From Pararhizobium sp. (lineage in GTDB: Bacteria; Pseudomonadota; Alphaproteobacteria; Rhizobiales; Rhizobiaceae), in the NCBI GenBank assembly GCA_017794825.1, contig CP051237.1, positions 2,604,001 to 2,668,000 on the forward strand: a stretch of 64,000 bases of DNA, written 5' to 3'. Positions 8,857 to 17,616 of this stretch are shown here, piece by piece (within the stretch, counting starts at the first letter, position 1; each line of letters starts with the position of its first letter). The translations under genes were made by a program, and so were the position numbers. The notes under the pieces are model-generated. The model was not told the origin of the DNA. It was given only the letters and a program-made list of their open reading frames with translations, and did no database searches.

Positions 8857-9813
8857 ATGGCAACCATGCTTCTTGCAATCATTTTTGTTGCTATCGCGGC
8901 GACAGGCGCCAGCGGCAATACGATTGTCGTGCCCGAGGGCAACAGACACGCAAGCCAGCCCAAGGTTCCGGGCGCTTCGATAAAGCGTACGCGCGACACA
9001 CGCTCCACGTTCGACCGCAAATATGACAAGATCCTGGAACTGTTGCAGCGAGACCGGAAGCTGCGCGCCAAGATCAGTTCAACGGCCGCGCAGTACGGAA
9101 TCGACCCGATTCATATCGTTGGCGCGCTGGTCGGCGAACATACCTACAATGTCGACGCCTATGACCGGCTGCAATCCTACTACATAAAGGCAATGGCGTA
9201 CGCTACAGGCGGGCTGTCCTTCTCCTACAACAACATGGACGTGGATGAATTCGTCAATCTGCCCGAATTCGACAAGTGCCGCTCGTTCTCAAGTTCCTTT
9301 GACCTGTGGACCTGTCGCGAGGCCGTTTGGGAAAAATCCTTCAGGAGCCGGACGGTGCGCGGGGTCCGTTATCCAAACGACCGTTTCAGCGCTGTCTTCT
9401 TCCAGCCGTTTTACGCAGGCCAGACTTTTGGACTCGGACAGCTCAATCCGCTGACTGCGCTCATGCACACCGACATGGTCAACCGTGTATCCGGCTACCA
9501 GAAGCTGTCCCACCAGGACGGCGAAGATGTCTACAAGGCGATCATGAATCCGGACATGTCGCTCGCCTATGTGGCGGCGGCGCTACGCCACTCCATCGAC
9601 GCCTATCGTGACATCGCAGACCTGGACATATCCGGCAATCCCGGCATTACCGCCACGCTCTACAATGTCGGAAATCCGGATGACCGTGCGCGGGTTCTCG
9701 CCAGCAGAAACCGCGACAGGCAGGCGCGCGGCCAGAGCCCTCTGATGCCGCAGGAAAATTACTATGGCTGGCTGGTCAACGACCGTATCGACGATTTGAA
9801 AGCGCTTTTCTGA
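8857..9813 (+). CDS. DUF1402 family exported protein, lysozyme-like signature
   Basis: A 318-residue protein (with this start) found mainly in rhizobia. Residues 1-20 form a signal peptide (hydrophobic LLAIIFVAIAAT, then ASG). The mature part has features of the soluble lytic transglycosylase fold in the right order: a Glu in VGALVGEHTYN (E94), then FGLGQLNPLTAL (191-202), then TLYNVGNP (267-274). These resemble the ES, GLMQLMP and AYNAG motifs of SLT enzymes. A role in periplasmic peptidoglycan cleavage is therefore an inference. The start is uncertain: a TTG at 8785 would add 24 residues, and no strong Shine-Dalgarno decides. It follows hslU by 152 bases. Confidence 0.75.
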   Translation: MATMLLAIIFVAIAATGASGNTIVVPEGNRHASQPKVPGASIKRTRDTRSTFDRKYDKILELLQRDRKLRAKISSTAAQYGIDPIHIVGALVGEHTYNVDAYDRLQSYYIKAMAYATGGLSFSYNNMDVDEFVNLPEFDKCRSFSSSFDLWTCREAVWEKSFRSRTVRGVRYPNDRFSAVFFQPFYAGQTFGLGQLNPLTALMHTDMVNRVSGYQKLSHQDGEDVYKAIMNPDMSLAYVAAALRHSIDAYRDIADLDISGNPGITATLYNVGNPDDRARVLASRNRDRQARGQSPLMPQENYYGWLVNDRIDDLKALF

Positions 9814-9818
9814 ACCGG

Positions 9819-10190
9819 CTATCGTGAAGCGTCGGGCGACCGCGCCTCGAGAAGAGACAGCATCTCGCGTATTGCCGCCTCGTCAAGTTTGCCGATTTCG
9901 CTCGCCAGTCGGTTGGCGAGCCGGGTGGCGTCGACCGACAGTCCTGACGTGTCGACCACAATGCGGGGATGCGATATGGAAGCCAGTTTCTGAAGTTCCT
10001 CGGCCTCATCCCAGATAACGTTGAAATAGCCGATGATACGCTGCACCAGCTCCCAACTGGGTTGTCCGCGATGGCCATGCTCCAGGGCCGACACATAGGC
10101 AGGCGTCACACCGATGGCCGCCGCCATCGTCTTTTGCGAGATACCGCGCTTTCTGCGCATGTCGCGAATAGCCTGGCCGAACGGCGTCAA
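9819..10190 (-). CDS. XRE-family helix-turn-helix regulator
   Basis: A 123-residue protein. The N-terminal helix-turn-helix (about residues 4-60) reads RDMRRKRGISQKTMAAAIGV then TPAYVSALEHGHRGQPSWEL, typical of Cro/CI-type regulators. The second half is an uncharacterised helical region of about 60 residues. The start is a TTG at 10190 that overlaps the Smr gene stop as TTGA, giving MTPFGQAIRDMRRKRG; no ATG fits the conserved N-terminus. It is probably the last gene of an mltA-smr-xre operon. Its target is unknown. The 3' end lies 5 bases from the convergent DUF1402 gene. Confidence 0.85.
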   Translation of the reverse strand: MTPFGQAIRDMRRKRGISQKTMAAAIGVTPAYVSALEHGHRGQPSWELVQRIIGYFNVIWDEAEELQKLASISHPRIVVDTSGLSVDATRLANRLASEIGKLDEAAIREMLSLLEARSPDASR

Positions 10191-10729
10191 CGGTTTTTCT
10201 CTTTTCTTTTCAATCTGATATAGAGCGCGCCTTCGCCGCCATGTCCGCGCGCCGCGGGTTGGACGCCGGAGGCGAGGTCCCCGAATTCCGGCATCGTGAG
10301 CCACAACGGCACGGCTCTGCGCAGAACGCCTTCGCCGTCATTGGACCGACCCTTGCCGGTTATGACCAGCACATGGCGCAGTCCCCGTTCCCTGGCGTCG
10401 AGCAGAAACCGGCGCAGAAGCCCATGCGCCTGGCTTTGGGTGAGGCCGTGGAGATCAATCGTCGCGTCGATCGGCAACCGTCCGCGCGACAGTTTGCGAT
10501 ACACGCTGCGGTCGATCGGCTGAAGGTCTTGCGCCGGCGGCGGCTGGATGGCGGACTTTGCGCGCACAGGCGCTCTTGCTTTCTTCGGCGGTGTCGCGGG
10601 GGCCGCCTCGGCGTCATCCGGAACGGCGGCGGCCGACTTTCCGGGATACGCCCTAACCGTGCGGGCGACCCGGTTCCAGAGCACCCTGTCCTCGTCGCTG
10701 AGATTGTCCTTCCTGCTTCGCGCCATCAC
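10187..10729 (-). CDS. Smr/MutS2-domain protein
   Basis: A 180-residue protein with a C-terminal Smr domain (about residues 93-175) and a basic, Pro/Ala-rich N-terminal linker. Visible Smr motifs are ATIDLHGLTQSQAH and LVITGKGRS. Smr domains are nucleic-acid nicking endonuclease or RNA-binding modules. Stand-alone Smr proteins occur widely in proteobacteria, and their biological role here is not known. The GTG at 10729 overlaps the mltA stop as GTGA; an ATG one codon in (10726) is the alternative. It is followed by the XRE gene with a 4-nt overlap. Confidence 0.88.
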   Translation of the reverse strand: MMARSRKDNLSDEDRVLWNRVARTVRAYPGKSAAAVPDDAEAAPATPPKKARAPVRAKSAIQPPPAQDLQPIDRSVYRKLSRGRLPIDATIDLHGLTQSQAHGLLRRFLLDARERGLRHVLVITGKGRSNDGEGVLRRAVPLWLTMPEFGDLASGVQPAARGHGGEGALYIRLKRKEKNR

Positions 10730-11847
10730 CGATACCGATCCGCAGCAATGTTCGGTGCGAGCATATGAAAAATTGCCTGATGATTGACGGATCCCGCCAG
10801 TTCGCCGGCCTTGTCGCCGGATCCGACAAAAATATCGCCGCGGGCAGGCCCAAGAATCGCGGACCCTGTGTCCTGCGCAAGCATCAGCCGCCTGAACGGT
10901 TCGCCGGTAAGGTGGGTAAGTTCCGGCGCGCTGACAAAGAAAGGTGTTGCAAACGTATGCAGATTCCTGTCGACGGCGAGAGAATGCATGGCGGTCAGCG
11001 GCGTCTTGGCCGCTGCGATCGGACCTGCGGCCGAATCATCAACCGGCGCTTCGCGAAAGAATATATAGGACTTGTTGCGCCACAATATGTCCTCGATACG
11101 ATCGGGATGCCGGTCGAACCAGTCGCGTATTCCGGTCATCGTCGCCTCGCCCGGGCGAAAGACGCCAAGCGCCAGCAGTTCCTTTCCGATCGACGTGTAT
11201 TCATGCCCGGTCTTGGCTGCAAAGGTGATGCGCCTGACCGCGCCGTCCGGAAAGTTCAGACGCGCAGATCCCTGAACATGGATGAAAAACACGTCAACGC
11301 GGCTTGCGGCCCATGCGATCTCGAGACCGCGGCCATCGAGAAAGCCTTGGTCGATCTGTCGTCGATCGGGATATTCGGTAATCCGTCCGCCTTCATTTCT
11401 TCCATAAAAGAAGGAAGAATCCATGCCGTGAGGGCGGTTCGTCGCGTCGAGATCGATGAGATCGTCAGGACGGCGATGAAAAGGAAAACGGAAACGATCC
11501 GTCCTGTGCGGCGAAACCTCGATTTCCGGCTCATAGTAGCCGGTCACATGGCCGGGCGCTTCGATGCGGAACACCTGGAACCGGTCTTCGAAAAACCTAC
11601 GCGCCGCCTGTCCGCTCAAAGCGCCGACCGATCGGGCGTCGTCGAATATGGACCGAAAATCCTCCACGGAAAGTCCGAATGCGCCTGTACGATAGGGTTT
11701 GACGGAGGAGGCATAGCCGGCGCATTGCCGCAAAGCGTCCAGAACCGGTCCTGGATCGCAGTCATCCCAGCCTGGCAAATCGCTGAAACTTGACGGCTTC
11801 AGAGCGGCTGGCATGTCCATTTCCCGAGCAGCCGGAAATCGCGTCAT
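10726..11847 (-). CDS. mltA: Membrane-bound lytic murein transglycosylase A-like
   Basis: A 373-residue MltA/3D-domain protein. MltA cleaves the MurNAc-GlcNAc bond of peptidoglycan with formation of 1,6-anhydroMurNAc. The MltA barrel signature TGYYEPEIEVS and the C-terminal 3D domain with AQDTGSAI, ARGDIFVG and SGDKAGE (D326, D338, D345) are clear; catalysis in this family uses an Asp in that region. Oddly, no signal peptide or lipobox is visible, and the frame is closed by the upstream gene's TGA 18 codons before the ATG, so none is hidden upstream. A start at residue 12 (MPAALKP) is also possible. It follows the Tim44-like gene. Confidence 0.88.
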   Translation of the reverse strand: MTRFPAAREMDMPAALKPSSFSDLPGWDDCDPGPVLDALRQCAGYASSVKPYRTGAFGLSVEDFRSIFDDARSVGALSGQAARRFFEDRFQVFRIEAPGHVTGYYEPEIEVSPHRTDRFRFPFHRRPDDLIDLDATNRPHGMDSSFFYGRNEGGRITEYPDRRQIDQGFLDGRGLEIAWAASRVDVFFIHVQGSARLNFPDGAVRRITFAAKTGHEYTSIGKELLALGVFRPGEATMTGIRDWFDRHPDRIEDILWRNKSYIFFREAPVDDSAAGPIAAAKTPLTAMHSLAVDRNLHTFATPFFVSAPELTHLTGEPFRRLMLAQDTGSAILGPARGDIFVGSGDKAGELAGSVNHQAIFHMLAPNIAADRYR

Positions 11848-11901
11848 GCCGTGGGCGCTCCATTGTCCAATCCGTTCGCCGAGGCGTCCGGACCTGGTCT
11901 T

Positions 11902-12603
11902 TCAGTCTTCCGACTCCGTGGCGATCAGCTTCCAGTTCGGATCACGCGAACCTGTGTCGCGCGCGAATGTCCACACATCGTTCACCTCACCCACATTTTC
12001 AGGGTCGCCGTCGATGACCTCACCCTGCTTGTTGTAGGTTGCAGAGATGAGCTGTGAGGAGATCCGCATCGTCACGCTGGCTTCGCGGCCTTTCATTTCG
12101 GCGCTGACGATATCCGCCTTTCCGATGCCGACGAAGGTCGATTTGACCGTTTCGGAGCGGGATTCCCGATCCTTGATCGCCTCTACGAATCCGTCATAGA
12201 CTTCTTTCGACAAAAGCGACCGCAGGGATTTCCGGTCGCCTTCGGCAAAGGCCGTGATGATCATCTCGTAAGCGGTTTTCGCGCCATGGATGAATTCCTT
12301 CGGATCGAAGGACGGATCGGCTGTTGCGATTGACCTCAAGCCCTCGTTCAGTTTAGTGCCCGGTTCCGCGTAGGCGTCGACGCTGGTGAACTTCTCTTCC
12401 GCACGGTTCTCGCCCTCGCGGCGCGGCAGGGTAATAACCTTGCCGTTGTCCGAATCGGCGACAGGTTTCTCCGCATTGCGCGCGCTGTAGGGATCGAAAG
12501 GCGGCCGTTCGCTGCCAGTGCGCCTGCCAAGCACATTTCGGAGCTGCAGGAAGATGATCACTGCCGCCACGAGAAAAAAGATAGTTACAAAGTCAAAATC
12601 CAT
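11902..12603 (-). CDS. Tim44-like (TimA) membrane protein
   Basis: A 233-residue protein with one N-terminal membrane helix (about residues 5-22), a charged linker, and a C-terminal Tim44/MRP-L45 domain (about 80-230). The domain contains SFDPKEFIHGAKTAYEMII and the final VWTFARDTGSRDPNWKLIAT. Mitochondrial Tim44 tethers the import motor; in bacteria TimA proteins are envelope-associated and of uncertain function. Its ATG at 12603 faces the divergent fxsA across a 265-base gap that must hold both promoters. The mltA-smr-xre genes follow it and may be cotranscribed. Confidence 0.88.
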   Translation of the reverse strand: MDFDFVTIFFLVAAVIIFLQLRNVLGRRTGSERPPFDPYSARNAEKPVADSDNGKVITLPRREGENRAEEKFTSVDAYAEPGTKLNEGLRSIATADPSFDPKEFIHGAKTAYEMIITAFAEGDRKSLRSLLSKEVYDGFVEAIKDRESRSETVKSTFVGIGKADIVSAEMKGREASVTMRISSQLISATYNKQGEVIDGDPENVGEVNDVWTFARDTGSRDPNWKLIATESED

Positions 12604-12868
12604 CGTACTTGGTACCAGTCATTCAGACAGCTTGCTGCGCGCCGACTTTCATAAAACATATAATCCCTCGGCATGCATCATTCAAATCGGGATCGCATTA
12701 ACTTGTCGCTCTCCGATCGCCTTCAGGGTTAACGCAAAGCGACCGCCGAGTGCGTTCCCTACCGAAATCGCAGTCGCATACCTATATAGCACGTCGAATA
12801 CGGCCGGCTTTCATTTCCGGACCGGATCTGTAACCTCCCGTCGCAACGAGGCCAGCATACGGAGATTC

Positions 12869-13351
12869 ATGCCCTTTTCCCTCATTCCCATTCTGCTGCT
12901 AGCAGTTCCGCTTGCCGAGATTGCAGCCTTCATCATCATAGGACGCGAGATAGGCGTTTTGTGGACGCTTGCAATGGTGTTCTTCACCGCGGTGCTCGGC
13001 TCCATATTGTTGCGCGTCCAGGGTCTGGGTCTCATCACCCGTATTCGCGCCGAAACGGAAGCAGGGCGCGTGCCTGGCCGGGAACTCGTTCATGGCGTGA
13101 TGATTCTGGTCGCGGGCATATTGTTGCTGACCCCCGGTTTCATTACCGACGCCCTCGGTTTTCTGCTTTTCGTTCCGTCGGTCCGGGACGCCGGCTGGAA
13201 CATGATCCGCAACCGCGTCACCATCATGACGCCGGGAAGCGCCTATCGGAGCGAACCGCGGCGAGGAACGGACCGCAAGGGGTCTATCGACCTAGACGAA
13301 AGCGAATATGAACGCGATCCGGATCCGGAGTCGCCCTGGTCGGATCGCTAA
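12869..13351 (+). CDS. fxsA: FxsA family membrane protein
   Basis: A 160-residue integral membrane protein. Residues 1-50 form two hydrophobic segments (IPILLLAVPLAEIAAFIII and TLAMVFFTAVLGSILL), and a third lies at about 75-105 (GVMILVAGILLLTPGFITDA). These match FxsA, which in E. coli relieves F-plasmid exclusion of phage T7; its normal role is unknown. The C-terminus is charged and Glu/Asp rich. The open frame runs far upstream, but the ATG at 12869 has a GGAG Shine-Dalgarno 4 bases before it and gives the family N-terminus. A terminator follows. Confidence 0.9.
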   Translation: MPFSLIPILLLAVPLAEIAAFIIIGREIGVLWTLAMVFFTAVLGSILLRVQGLGLITRIRAETEAGRVPGRELVHGVMILVAGILLLTPGFITDALGFLLFVPSVRDAGWNMIRNRVTIMTPGSAYRSEPRRGTDRKGSIDLDESEYERDPDPESPWSDR

Positions 13352-13382
13352 TCGCAAAGATTGCGGTGGCCGTAACTCGCAA

Positions 13383-13406
13383 GCCTCGACAAGCGAGGCC
13401 TTTTTT
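13383..13406 (+). terminator. Rho-independent terminator of fxsA
   Basis: The stem GCCTCG (13383-13388) pairs with CGAGGC (13394-13399) around a 5-nt loop and is followed by TTTTTT (13401-13406). It lies 31 bases after the fxsA stop and before secB. Confidence 0.8.
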
Positions 13407-13491
13407 GTTGTAAGCTCCGGAATGAAATGTTAGCCAGTGGCCGCAAAAGGAACCGGTCCGGCTCCGATCGATCAAACCCAAGGACAGATGA

Positions 13492-14022
13492 ATGGCCGAT
13501 ACTCCCAGTCAGACAGGAACTGGAAATCCGCAGAATCCAGCCGGCGCCGCGCCCGGCAACGGAAAGGCGCCGACGCTTAACGTGCTCGCCCAATATATCA
13601 AGGATCTCTCCTTCGAGAATCCGAATGCGCCTCAGTCGCTGATCCAGAAGAAACAGAATCCGAACATCTCCATCAACGTGAATGTGAACGCCAATCCGGT
13701 TGCGGAAAAGGACTATGACGTCGTCCTGACGCTTTCGGCCGAGGCCAAGACCGAGGAATCGGTCATGTTCAACGTGGAGCTTACCTATGGCGGCGTATTC
13801 CGTATCGACGGATTCCCGCAGGAGCACATGCTGCCGCTGCTGTTCATCGAATGTCCGCGGCTGCTGTTTCCGTTTGCCCGTCAGATCATCGGCGACGCAA
13901 CCCGCAACGGCGGCTTTCCGCCGCTCATGATCGACCCGATCGACTTCGCGCAGATGTTCGCAAAGCGCATGGCCGAAGAACAGGCCAAAGGCCAGGTTCA
14001 GCCTCCGGCCGCCGCCAACTAA
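13492..14022 (+). CDS. secB: Protein-export chaperone SecB
   Basis: A 176-residue tetrameric chaperone that keeps preproteins unfolded and passes them to SecA at the membrane. Family features include [19 protein letters not shown], the strand region [17 protein letters not shown] and the end segment [20 protein letters not shown] followed by [13 protein letters not shown]. The N-terminal 25 residues are a flexible Ala/Gly/Pro extension common in rhizobia. An AAGGA Shine-Dalgarno lies 9 bases before the ATG. It converges with dnaQ, with only 12 bases between stops. Confidence 0.97.
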   Translation: MADTPSQTGTGNPQNPAGAAPGNGKAPTLNVLAQYIKDLSFENPNAPQSLIQKKQNPNISINVNVNANPVAEKDYDVVLTLSAEAKTEESVMFNVELTYGGVFRIDGFPQEHMLPLLFIECPRLLFPFARQIIGDATRNGGFPPLMIDPIDFAQMFAKRMAEEQAKGQVQPPAAAN

Positions 14023-14034
14023 CCTGCCTCGAAA

Positions 14035-14745
14035 TCAGTTGTAGTGAATTGTCCAGAGGGCTCTGCCGCCGAGGCCCTCGACGAGCTTGTCGTGGGCGGC
14101 CTGCTCCGATTCGGTCAGGCGTCGCGGCAGTGGCTCCGGACGGGAGCCGACTTCGCCTGACAGCGTGACTGCGCTCTGTTCTTCGCTCGCCGAGCGAACG
14201 TCGACCAGTCCGAGCGCCGCCTGGCGGCCGCCATTCATCTCGATATAGACTTCGGCCAGCAGTTCCGCGTCGAGCAGGGCGCCGTGCTTTGTCCGGCGCG
14301 AGTTGTCAATTCCGTATCGCCTGCATAATGCGTCGAGCGAATTCGGACCCATGGGATGACGGCGGCGCGCCAGCGCGAGCGTGTCCACGACCCGACCCGG
14401 ATCAACGGGCGGCCGTCCGATCCGCGCAAACTCCGCGTTGAAAAAGCCGATATCGAATGATGCGTTGTGGGCGACCAGCTTTGCGCCGTCGAACAGATTT
14501 TCCATCTCCTCGACGATCTGGTCGAAGGTCGGCTTGTCCGCTAGAAATTCGTCGGTGATTCCGTGGACCGCCAGCGCTTCGGGATGCACCTTGCGACCGC
14601 CGGCGTTGATATAGACATGAAAGGTGCGGCCTGTCGGAAACTTGTTGAGGAGTTCCACACCGCCGATCTCGATGACGCGATCATGTTCGCTGTCAATCCC
14701 GGTCGTTTCCGTGTCGAATATGATTTCGCGAAGTTCTTCAGCCAT
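14035..14745 (-). CDS. dnaQ: DNA polymerase III epsilon subunit (3'-5' proofreading exonuclease)
   Basis: A 236-residue DEDDh exonuclease that proofreads for the replicative polymerase. Exo I is IIFDTETTG (D11, E13), Exo II is AHNASFDIGF and Exo III is HGALLDAELLAEVY. The frame is open 20 codons further, but the ATG at 14745 gives the family start [16 protein letters not shown]. It overlaps coaE by 8 bases, as the downstream member of the aroE-coaE-dnaQ set that is common in alphaproteobacteria. Confidence 0.96.
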   Translation of the reverse strand: MAEELREIIFDTETTGIDSEHDRVIEIGGVELLNKFPTGRTFHVYINAGGRKVHPEALAVHGITDEFLADKPTFDQIVEEMENLFDGAKLVAHNASFDIGFFNAEFARIGRPPVDPGRVVDTLALARRRHPMGPNSLDALCRRYGIDNSRRTKHGALLDAELLAEVYIEMNGGRQAALGLVDVRSASEEQSAVTLSGEVGSRPEPLPRRLTESEQAAHDKLVEGLGGRALWTIHYN

Positions 14746-15334
14746 CCGTGCTTTCCGCCAGTATTTTCGCCAGAACCCTGTCGACCTGCGATTCCGCATC
14801 CGCAAAAGTTCCGGATGTATCGATCACATGATCCGCGCGACGCCGTTTATCCGCGTCCGGCGTCTGCCGGGATCTGATCGCCTCGAATTTCTCTTCCGTC
14901 ATTCCAGGGCGCGCCAGAACGCGACGCCTCTGGATGGCCTCATCGCATGTGACGACGAGAACGCTATCCACGCTTGCATCGCCGCCAGTCTCAAAAAGCA
15001 ATGGAATGTCCAGGATGACAAGTCGAGCGCCAGCCTGTCTGGCGCTTTCAACAAATTTTTCGCGCTCTTCATGAACCATCGGGTGGACAATGGCTTCGAG
15101 CCGCTTCATCGCGCTGTTACTGCCGAGAACCATGCGAGACAGGACATCCCGGTCGACCACGCCATCGGTCGTTGCGCCTGGAAAGGCATCTTCGATCAGC
15201 GGCGCGGCTCTGCCCGCATAGAGATTGTGCACGATTTCGTCCGCGCTGATGAGCGGTACGCCGCGATCGACGAACATGCGGCCGATAGTCGTTTTTCCCA
15301 TCCCGATGGATCCAGTCAATCCAAGCACGATCAT
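14738..15334 (-). CDS. coaE: Dephospho-CoA kinase
   Basis: A 198-residue P-loop kinase that phosphorylates the 3'-hydroxyl of dephospho-CoA, the last step of CoA synthesis. The P-loop GSIGMGKTT (residues 8-16) and the conserved segment [11 protein letters not shown] are visible. The ATG at 15334 overlaps the aroE stop as ATGA, and this start gives the normal N-terminus [16 protein letters not shown]. It is coupled to dnaQ downstream by an 8-base overlap. Confidence 0.96.
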   Translation of the reverse strand: MIVLGLTGSIGMGKTTIGRMFVDRGVPLISADEIVHNLYAGRAAPLIEDAFPGATTDGVVDRDVLSRMVLGSNSAMKRLEAIVHPMVHEEREKFVESARQAGARLVILDIPLLFETGGDASVDSVLVVTCDEAIQRRRVLARPGMTEEKFEAIRSRQTPDADKRRRADHVIDTSGTFADAESQVDRVLAKILAESTDG

Positions 15335-16176
15335 TGTTGCCTCTCCAGATCGTTTACGATCAACGCTCTCAGCTCCGCTGTCACCTCCGGTCGCTCGCCG
15401 AACCATTTTTCGAAACCCGGCGCGGCCTGATGCAGAAGCATTCCCAGACCGTCGACGGTTCGCAATCCGAGCGCCGCGGCCTGTTCCAGCACCGGCGTTT
15501 GCAAGGGAACGTAGACGATATCTGTGACGACCGCATCAGCGGCCAATCGATCGAGATAAAGCGGGGGCAACGGGTTATCGCCGGACATGCCGAGAGATGT
15601 CGTGTTCACGAACAGATCCGCCTTGTCCACCACCTCCTTCAACGCAGGCAGCGGATGGGCGAAGACGGCTTCGCCAAACCGGTCCGCAAGAGAGAGCGCG
15701 CGCTCAAAGGTTCGGTTGACGACGTGAATGGCGGTGAAACCGCTGTCGCGAACCGTCTGGATAACCGCGCGACTGGCGCCCCCGGCGCCCAGGATCACCG
15801 CGGTCTTTCCAGACTTCCAGCCGGGCGCAGCCTGGTCGAGATTGGCGGCGAAACCATAGCCGTCCGTATTGGAGGCGCAGAGCTTGCCGTCTTCCATCCA
15901 CAGGGTGTTGCTTGCGCCAAGCTCCGTCGCCAGTTCGTCGGCGAAATCGGCCAGGCGAAAGGCGGCTTCCTTGTGCGGTATGGTGACATTGCCGCCGATG
16001 AAACCGGCGCGGCCGGCCGCGACGTCCTGCAGGAATTGCGGAAACGCTTCCGGCCTGACCTCGACCGCCTCATAGCCGCCGTCGATCCGGTAGCGCTCGA
16101 GCCAGTGCCTGTGAATGATCGGAGAACGGGAATGGGCGACCGGAAAGCCGGTCACGAACGCCAGCGATTTAACCAT
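15331..16176 (-). CDS. aroE: Shikimate dehydrogenase (NADP)
   Basis: A 281-residue enzyme that reduces 3-dehydroshikimate to shikimate in aromatic amino-acid synthesis. The substrate-binding N-terminus [16 protein letters not shown], the catalytic Lys in [13 protein letters not shown], the Asp in SNTDGYGF and the NADP-binding loop [11 protein letters not shown] are present. The length fits the family (about 275). The ATG at 16176 overlaps the maf stop by 8 bases, so it belongs to the operon maf-aroE-coaE-dnaQ. Confidence 0.97.
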   Translation of the reverse strand: MVKSLAFVTGFPVAHSRSPIIHRHWLERYRIDGGYEAVEVRPEAFPQFLQDVAAGRAGFIGGNVTIPHKEAAFRLADFADELATELGASNTLWMEDGKLCASNTDGYGFAANLDQAAPGWKSGKTAVILGAGGASRAVIQTVRDSGFTAIHVVNRTFERALSLADRFGEAVFAHPLPALKEVVDKADLFVNTTSLGMSGDNPLPPLYLDRLAADAVVTDIVYVPLQTPVLEQAAALGLRTVDGLGMLLHQAAPGFEKWFGERPEVTAELRALIVNDLERQQ

Positions 16177-16768
16177 CTATGACGCCCAGCTTGAGGAGTT
16201 CAGCGAGCATCGGCAGCATCGGCAGGCCGACAATGGTGAAAAAATCACCTTCGATCTTCTCGAACAATCTTACGCCCGGACCTTCAATCTGATAGCCGCC
16301 AACGCTAGACAGCGCCCTGTCGCCGACTATGGACAAATACCGTCCGACAAAGGCCGGATCGAGCGCGCGCATGGTCAAATGGGCGGTTCCCACGTGTCGC
16401 CAAAGCACGGCGCCGTCCCTGGCCAGCACCACCGCGCTGTTAAGCGCATGCGTCTTTTCGGAGAGTTTCAATATCTGCCGCGTGGCGGCGTCCATGTCTT
16501 CGGGCTTGTAAAAAACCTCGTCGCCCAGCGAAAGCGTCTGATCCGCGCCGATGACGATCGCCGAAGGATTGCGGGCGCTGACTTCCAACGCCTTTGCTTC
16601 CGCGAGCACTTGCGCGATATCGGCCGGCGTGGCGCCGCTGTGTTTCAACGGTTCTTCCGCCGCCCGTTCGTCGATATCGGCGGGCGCAACGTCGAAATCC
16701 AGTCCTGCGTCTTCCAGCAGTTTTCTGCGGTGCGGACTGGCGGACGCCAGAATAAGCTTTGCAGGCAT
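16169..16768 (-). CDS. maf: Maf-family nucleoside triphosphate pyrophosphatase
   Basis: A 199-residue Maf/Ham1-fold pyrophosphatase that hydrolyses non-canonical or selected NTPs to NMPs, thought to clean nucleotide pools or delay septation. Signature segments are [17 protein letters not shown] at the N-terminus, [11 protein letters not shown] (catalytic Asp region) and the later GGYQIEGPG. The final Asp of the family motif is in a slightly divergent context. It lies between ppsR (17 bases upstream) and aroE. Substrate preference (dTTP/UTP versus m7GTP) cannot be told by eye. Confidence 0.92.
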   Translation of the reverse strand: MPAKLILASASPHRRKLLEDAGLDFDVAPADIDERAAEEPLKHSGATPADIAQVLAEAKALEVSARNPSAIVIGADQTLSLGDEVFYKPEDMDAATRQILKLSEKTHALNSAVVLARDGAVLWRHVGTAHLTMRALDPAFVGRYLSIVGDRALSSVGGYQIEGPGVRLFEKIEGDFFTIVGLPMLPMLAELLKLGVIDG

Positions 16769-16785
16769 GTCTCCTCCTTCGTGTT

Positions 16786-17616
16786 TTAGCGCGCTCCGAC
16801 TTTCAAGGCGATGATTGCGGCGGCGGTTTCCTCGATCGATCGCCTGCTGACGTCGATCACTGGCCAGTTGTTGCGGGCGCAGATGGTTTTTGCGTGTTTG
16901 AGCTCTTCGGCAATGACCACCCTGTCGACATAATCTTCGCCGCTGTAGCCGCCGGTCGATCCGAGAACGCGGTTCTTGCGGACTTCCGCTATCCTGTCGG
17001 AAGAGGCGACCAGTCCGACGATCAGGGGATGCGTTGCATTTTCGAGAGACGCCGGCAATGCGGCGTTTCGGACAATCGGCACATTGACCGTCTTGTAACC
17101 GCGATTGGCGAGGTAAATGCTTGTCGGCGTTTTCGACGTTCTGCTGATGCCGACAAGCACGATATCCGCCTCTTCGATATCGGCGGGCAATTGGCCGTCG
17201 TCATGCTCCATCGTGAAGTTGAGCGCCTCCATCCGTCGGAAATAGCTCGCATTCAGCGAATGCTGCGCGCCGACGCGGTGTTTGGAAGGCGGACCGAGAT
17301 AGGATTCGAATAATGTGATGACGGGATCAAGCACGGAAATGCACGGAACGCCCATGTCCCTGCAGCGTTCGTCTATCACCGTGGCGATTTCCCGGTCGAC
17401 CACCGTGTAAAGGACGATGCCGGGCGCGCCGTCGATCGTATCCAGTATGGCGTCGAGTTGTCTACGCGTCCTGACCATCGGATGAACATGTTCAAGCGCT
17501 CGGGTGTTCTTGAACTGCGCCGCTGCCGCGCGACCGACCGTCAGCAACGTCTCACCGGTCGAATCGGAGATCAGGTGAAGATGGAAATAGTTTTTTTGCT
17601 GATCCACATGATTCAC
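16786..17616 (-). CDS. ppsR: PEP synthase / pyruvate phosphate dikinase regulatory protein (DUF299)
   Basis: A 276-residue bifunctional kinase-phosphorylase. In this family it inactivates PPDK or PEP synthase by ADP-dependent threonine phosphorylation and reactivates it with phosphate. The N-terminus [20 protein letters not shown] and the P-loop GISRTSKT (156-163) are diagnostic. The start is a GTG at 17616; no better ATG is visible. The gene is the neighbour of oriC in many alphaproteobacteria, opposite hemE, and its first codons contain a DnaA-box-like TGATCCACA on the plus strand. The partner PPDK is not in this window. Confidence 0.94.
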   Translation of the reverse strand: MNHVDQQKNYFHLHLISDSTGETLLTVGRAAAAQFKNTRALEHVHPMVRTRRQLDAILDTIDGAPGIVLYTVVDREIATVIDERCRDMGVPCISVLDPVITLFESYLGPPSKHRVGAQHSLNASYFRRMEALNFTMEHDDGQLPADIEEADIVLVGISRTSKTPTSIYLANRGYKTVNVPIVRNAALPASLENATHPLIVGLVASSDRIAEVRKNRVLGSTGGYSGEDYVDRVVIAEELKHAKTICARNNWPVIDVSRRSIEETAAAIIALKVGAR

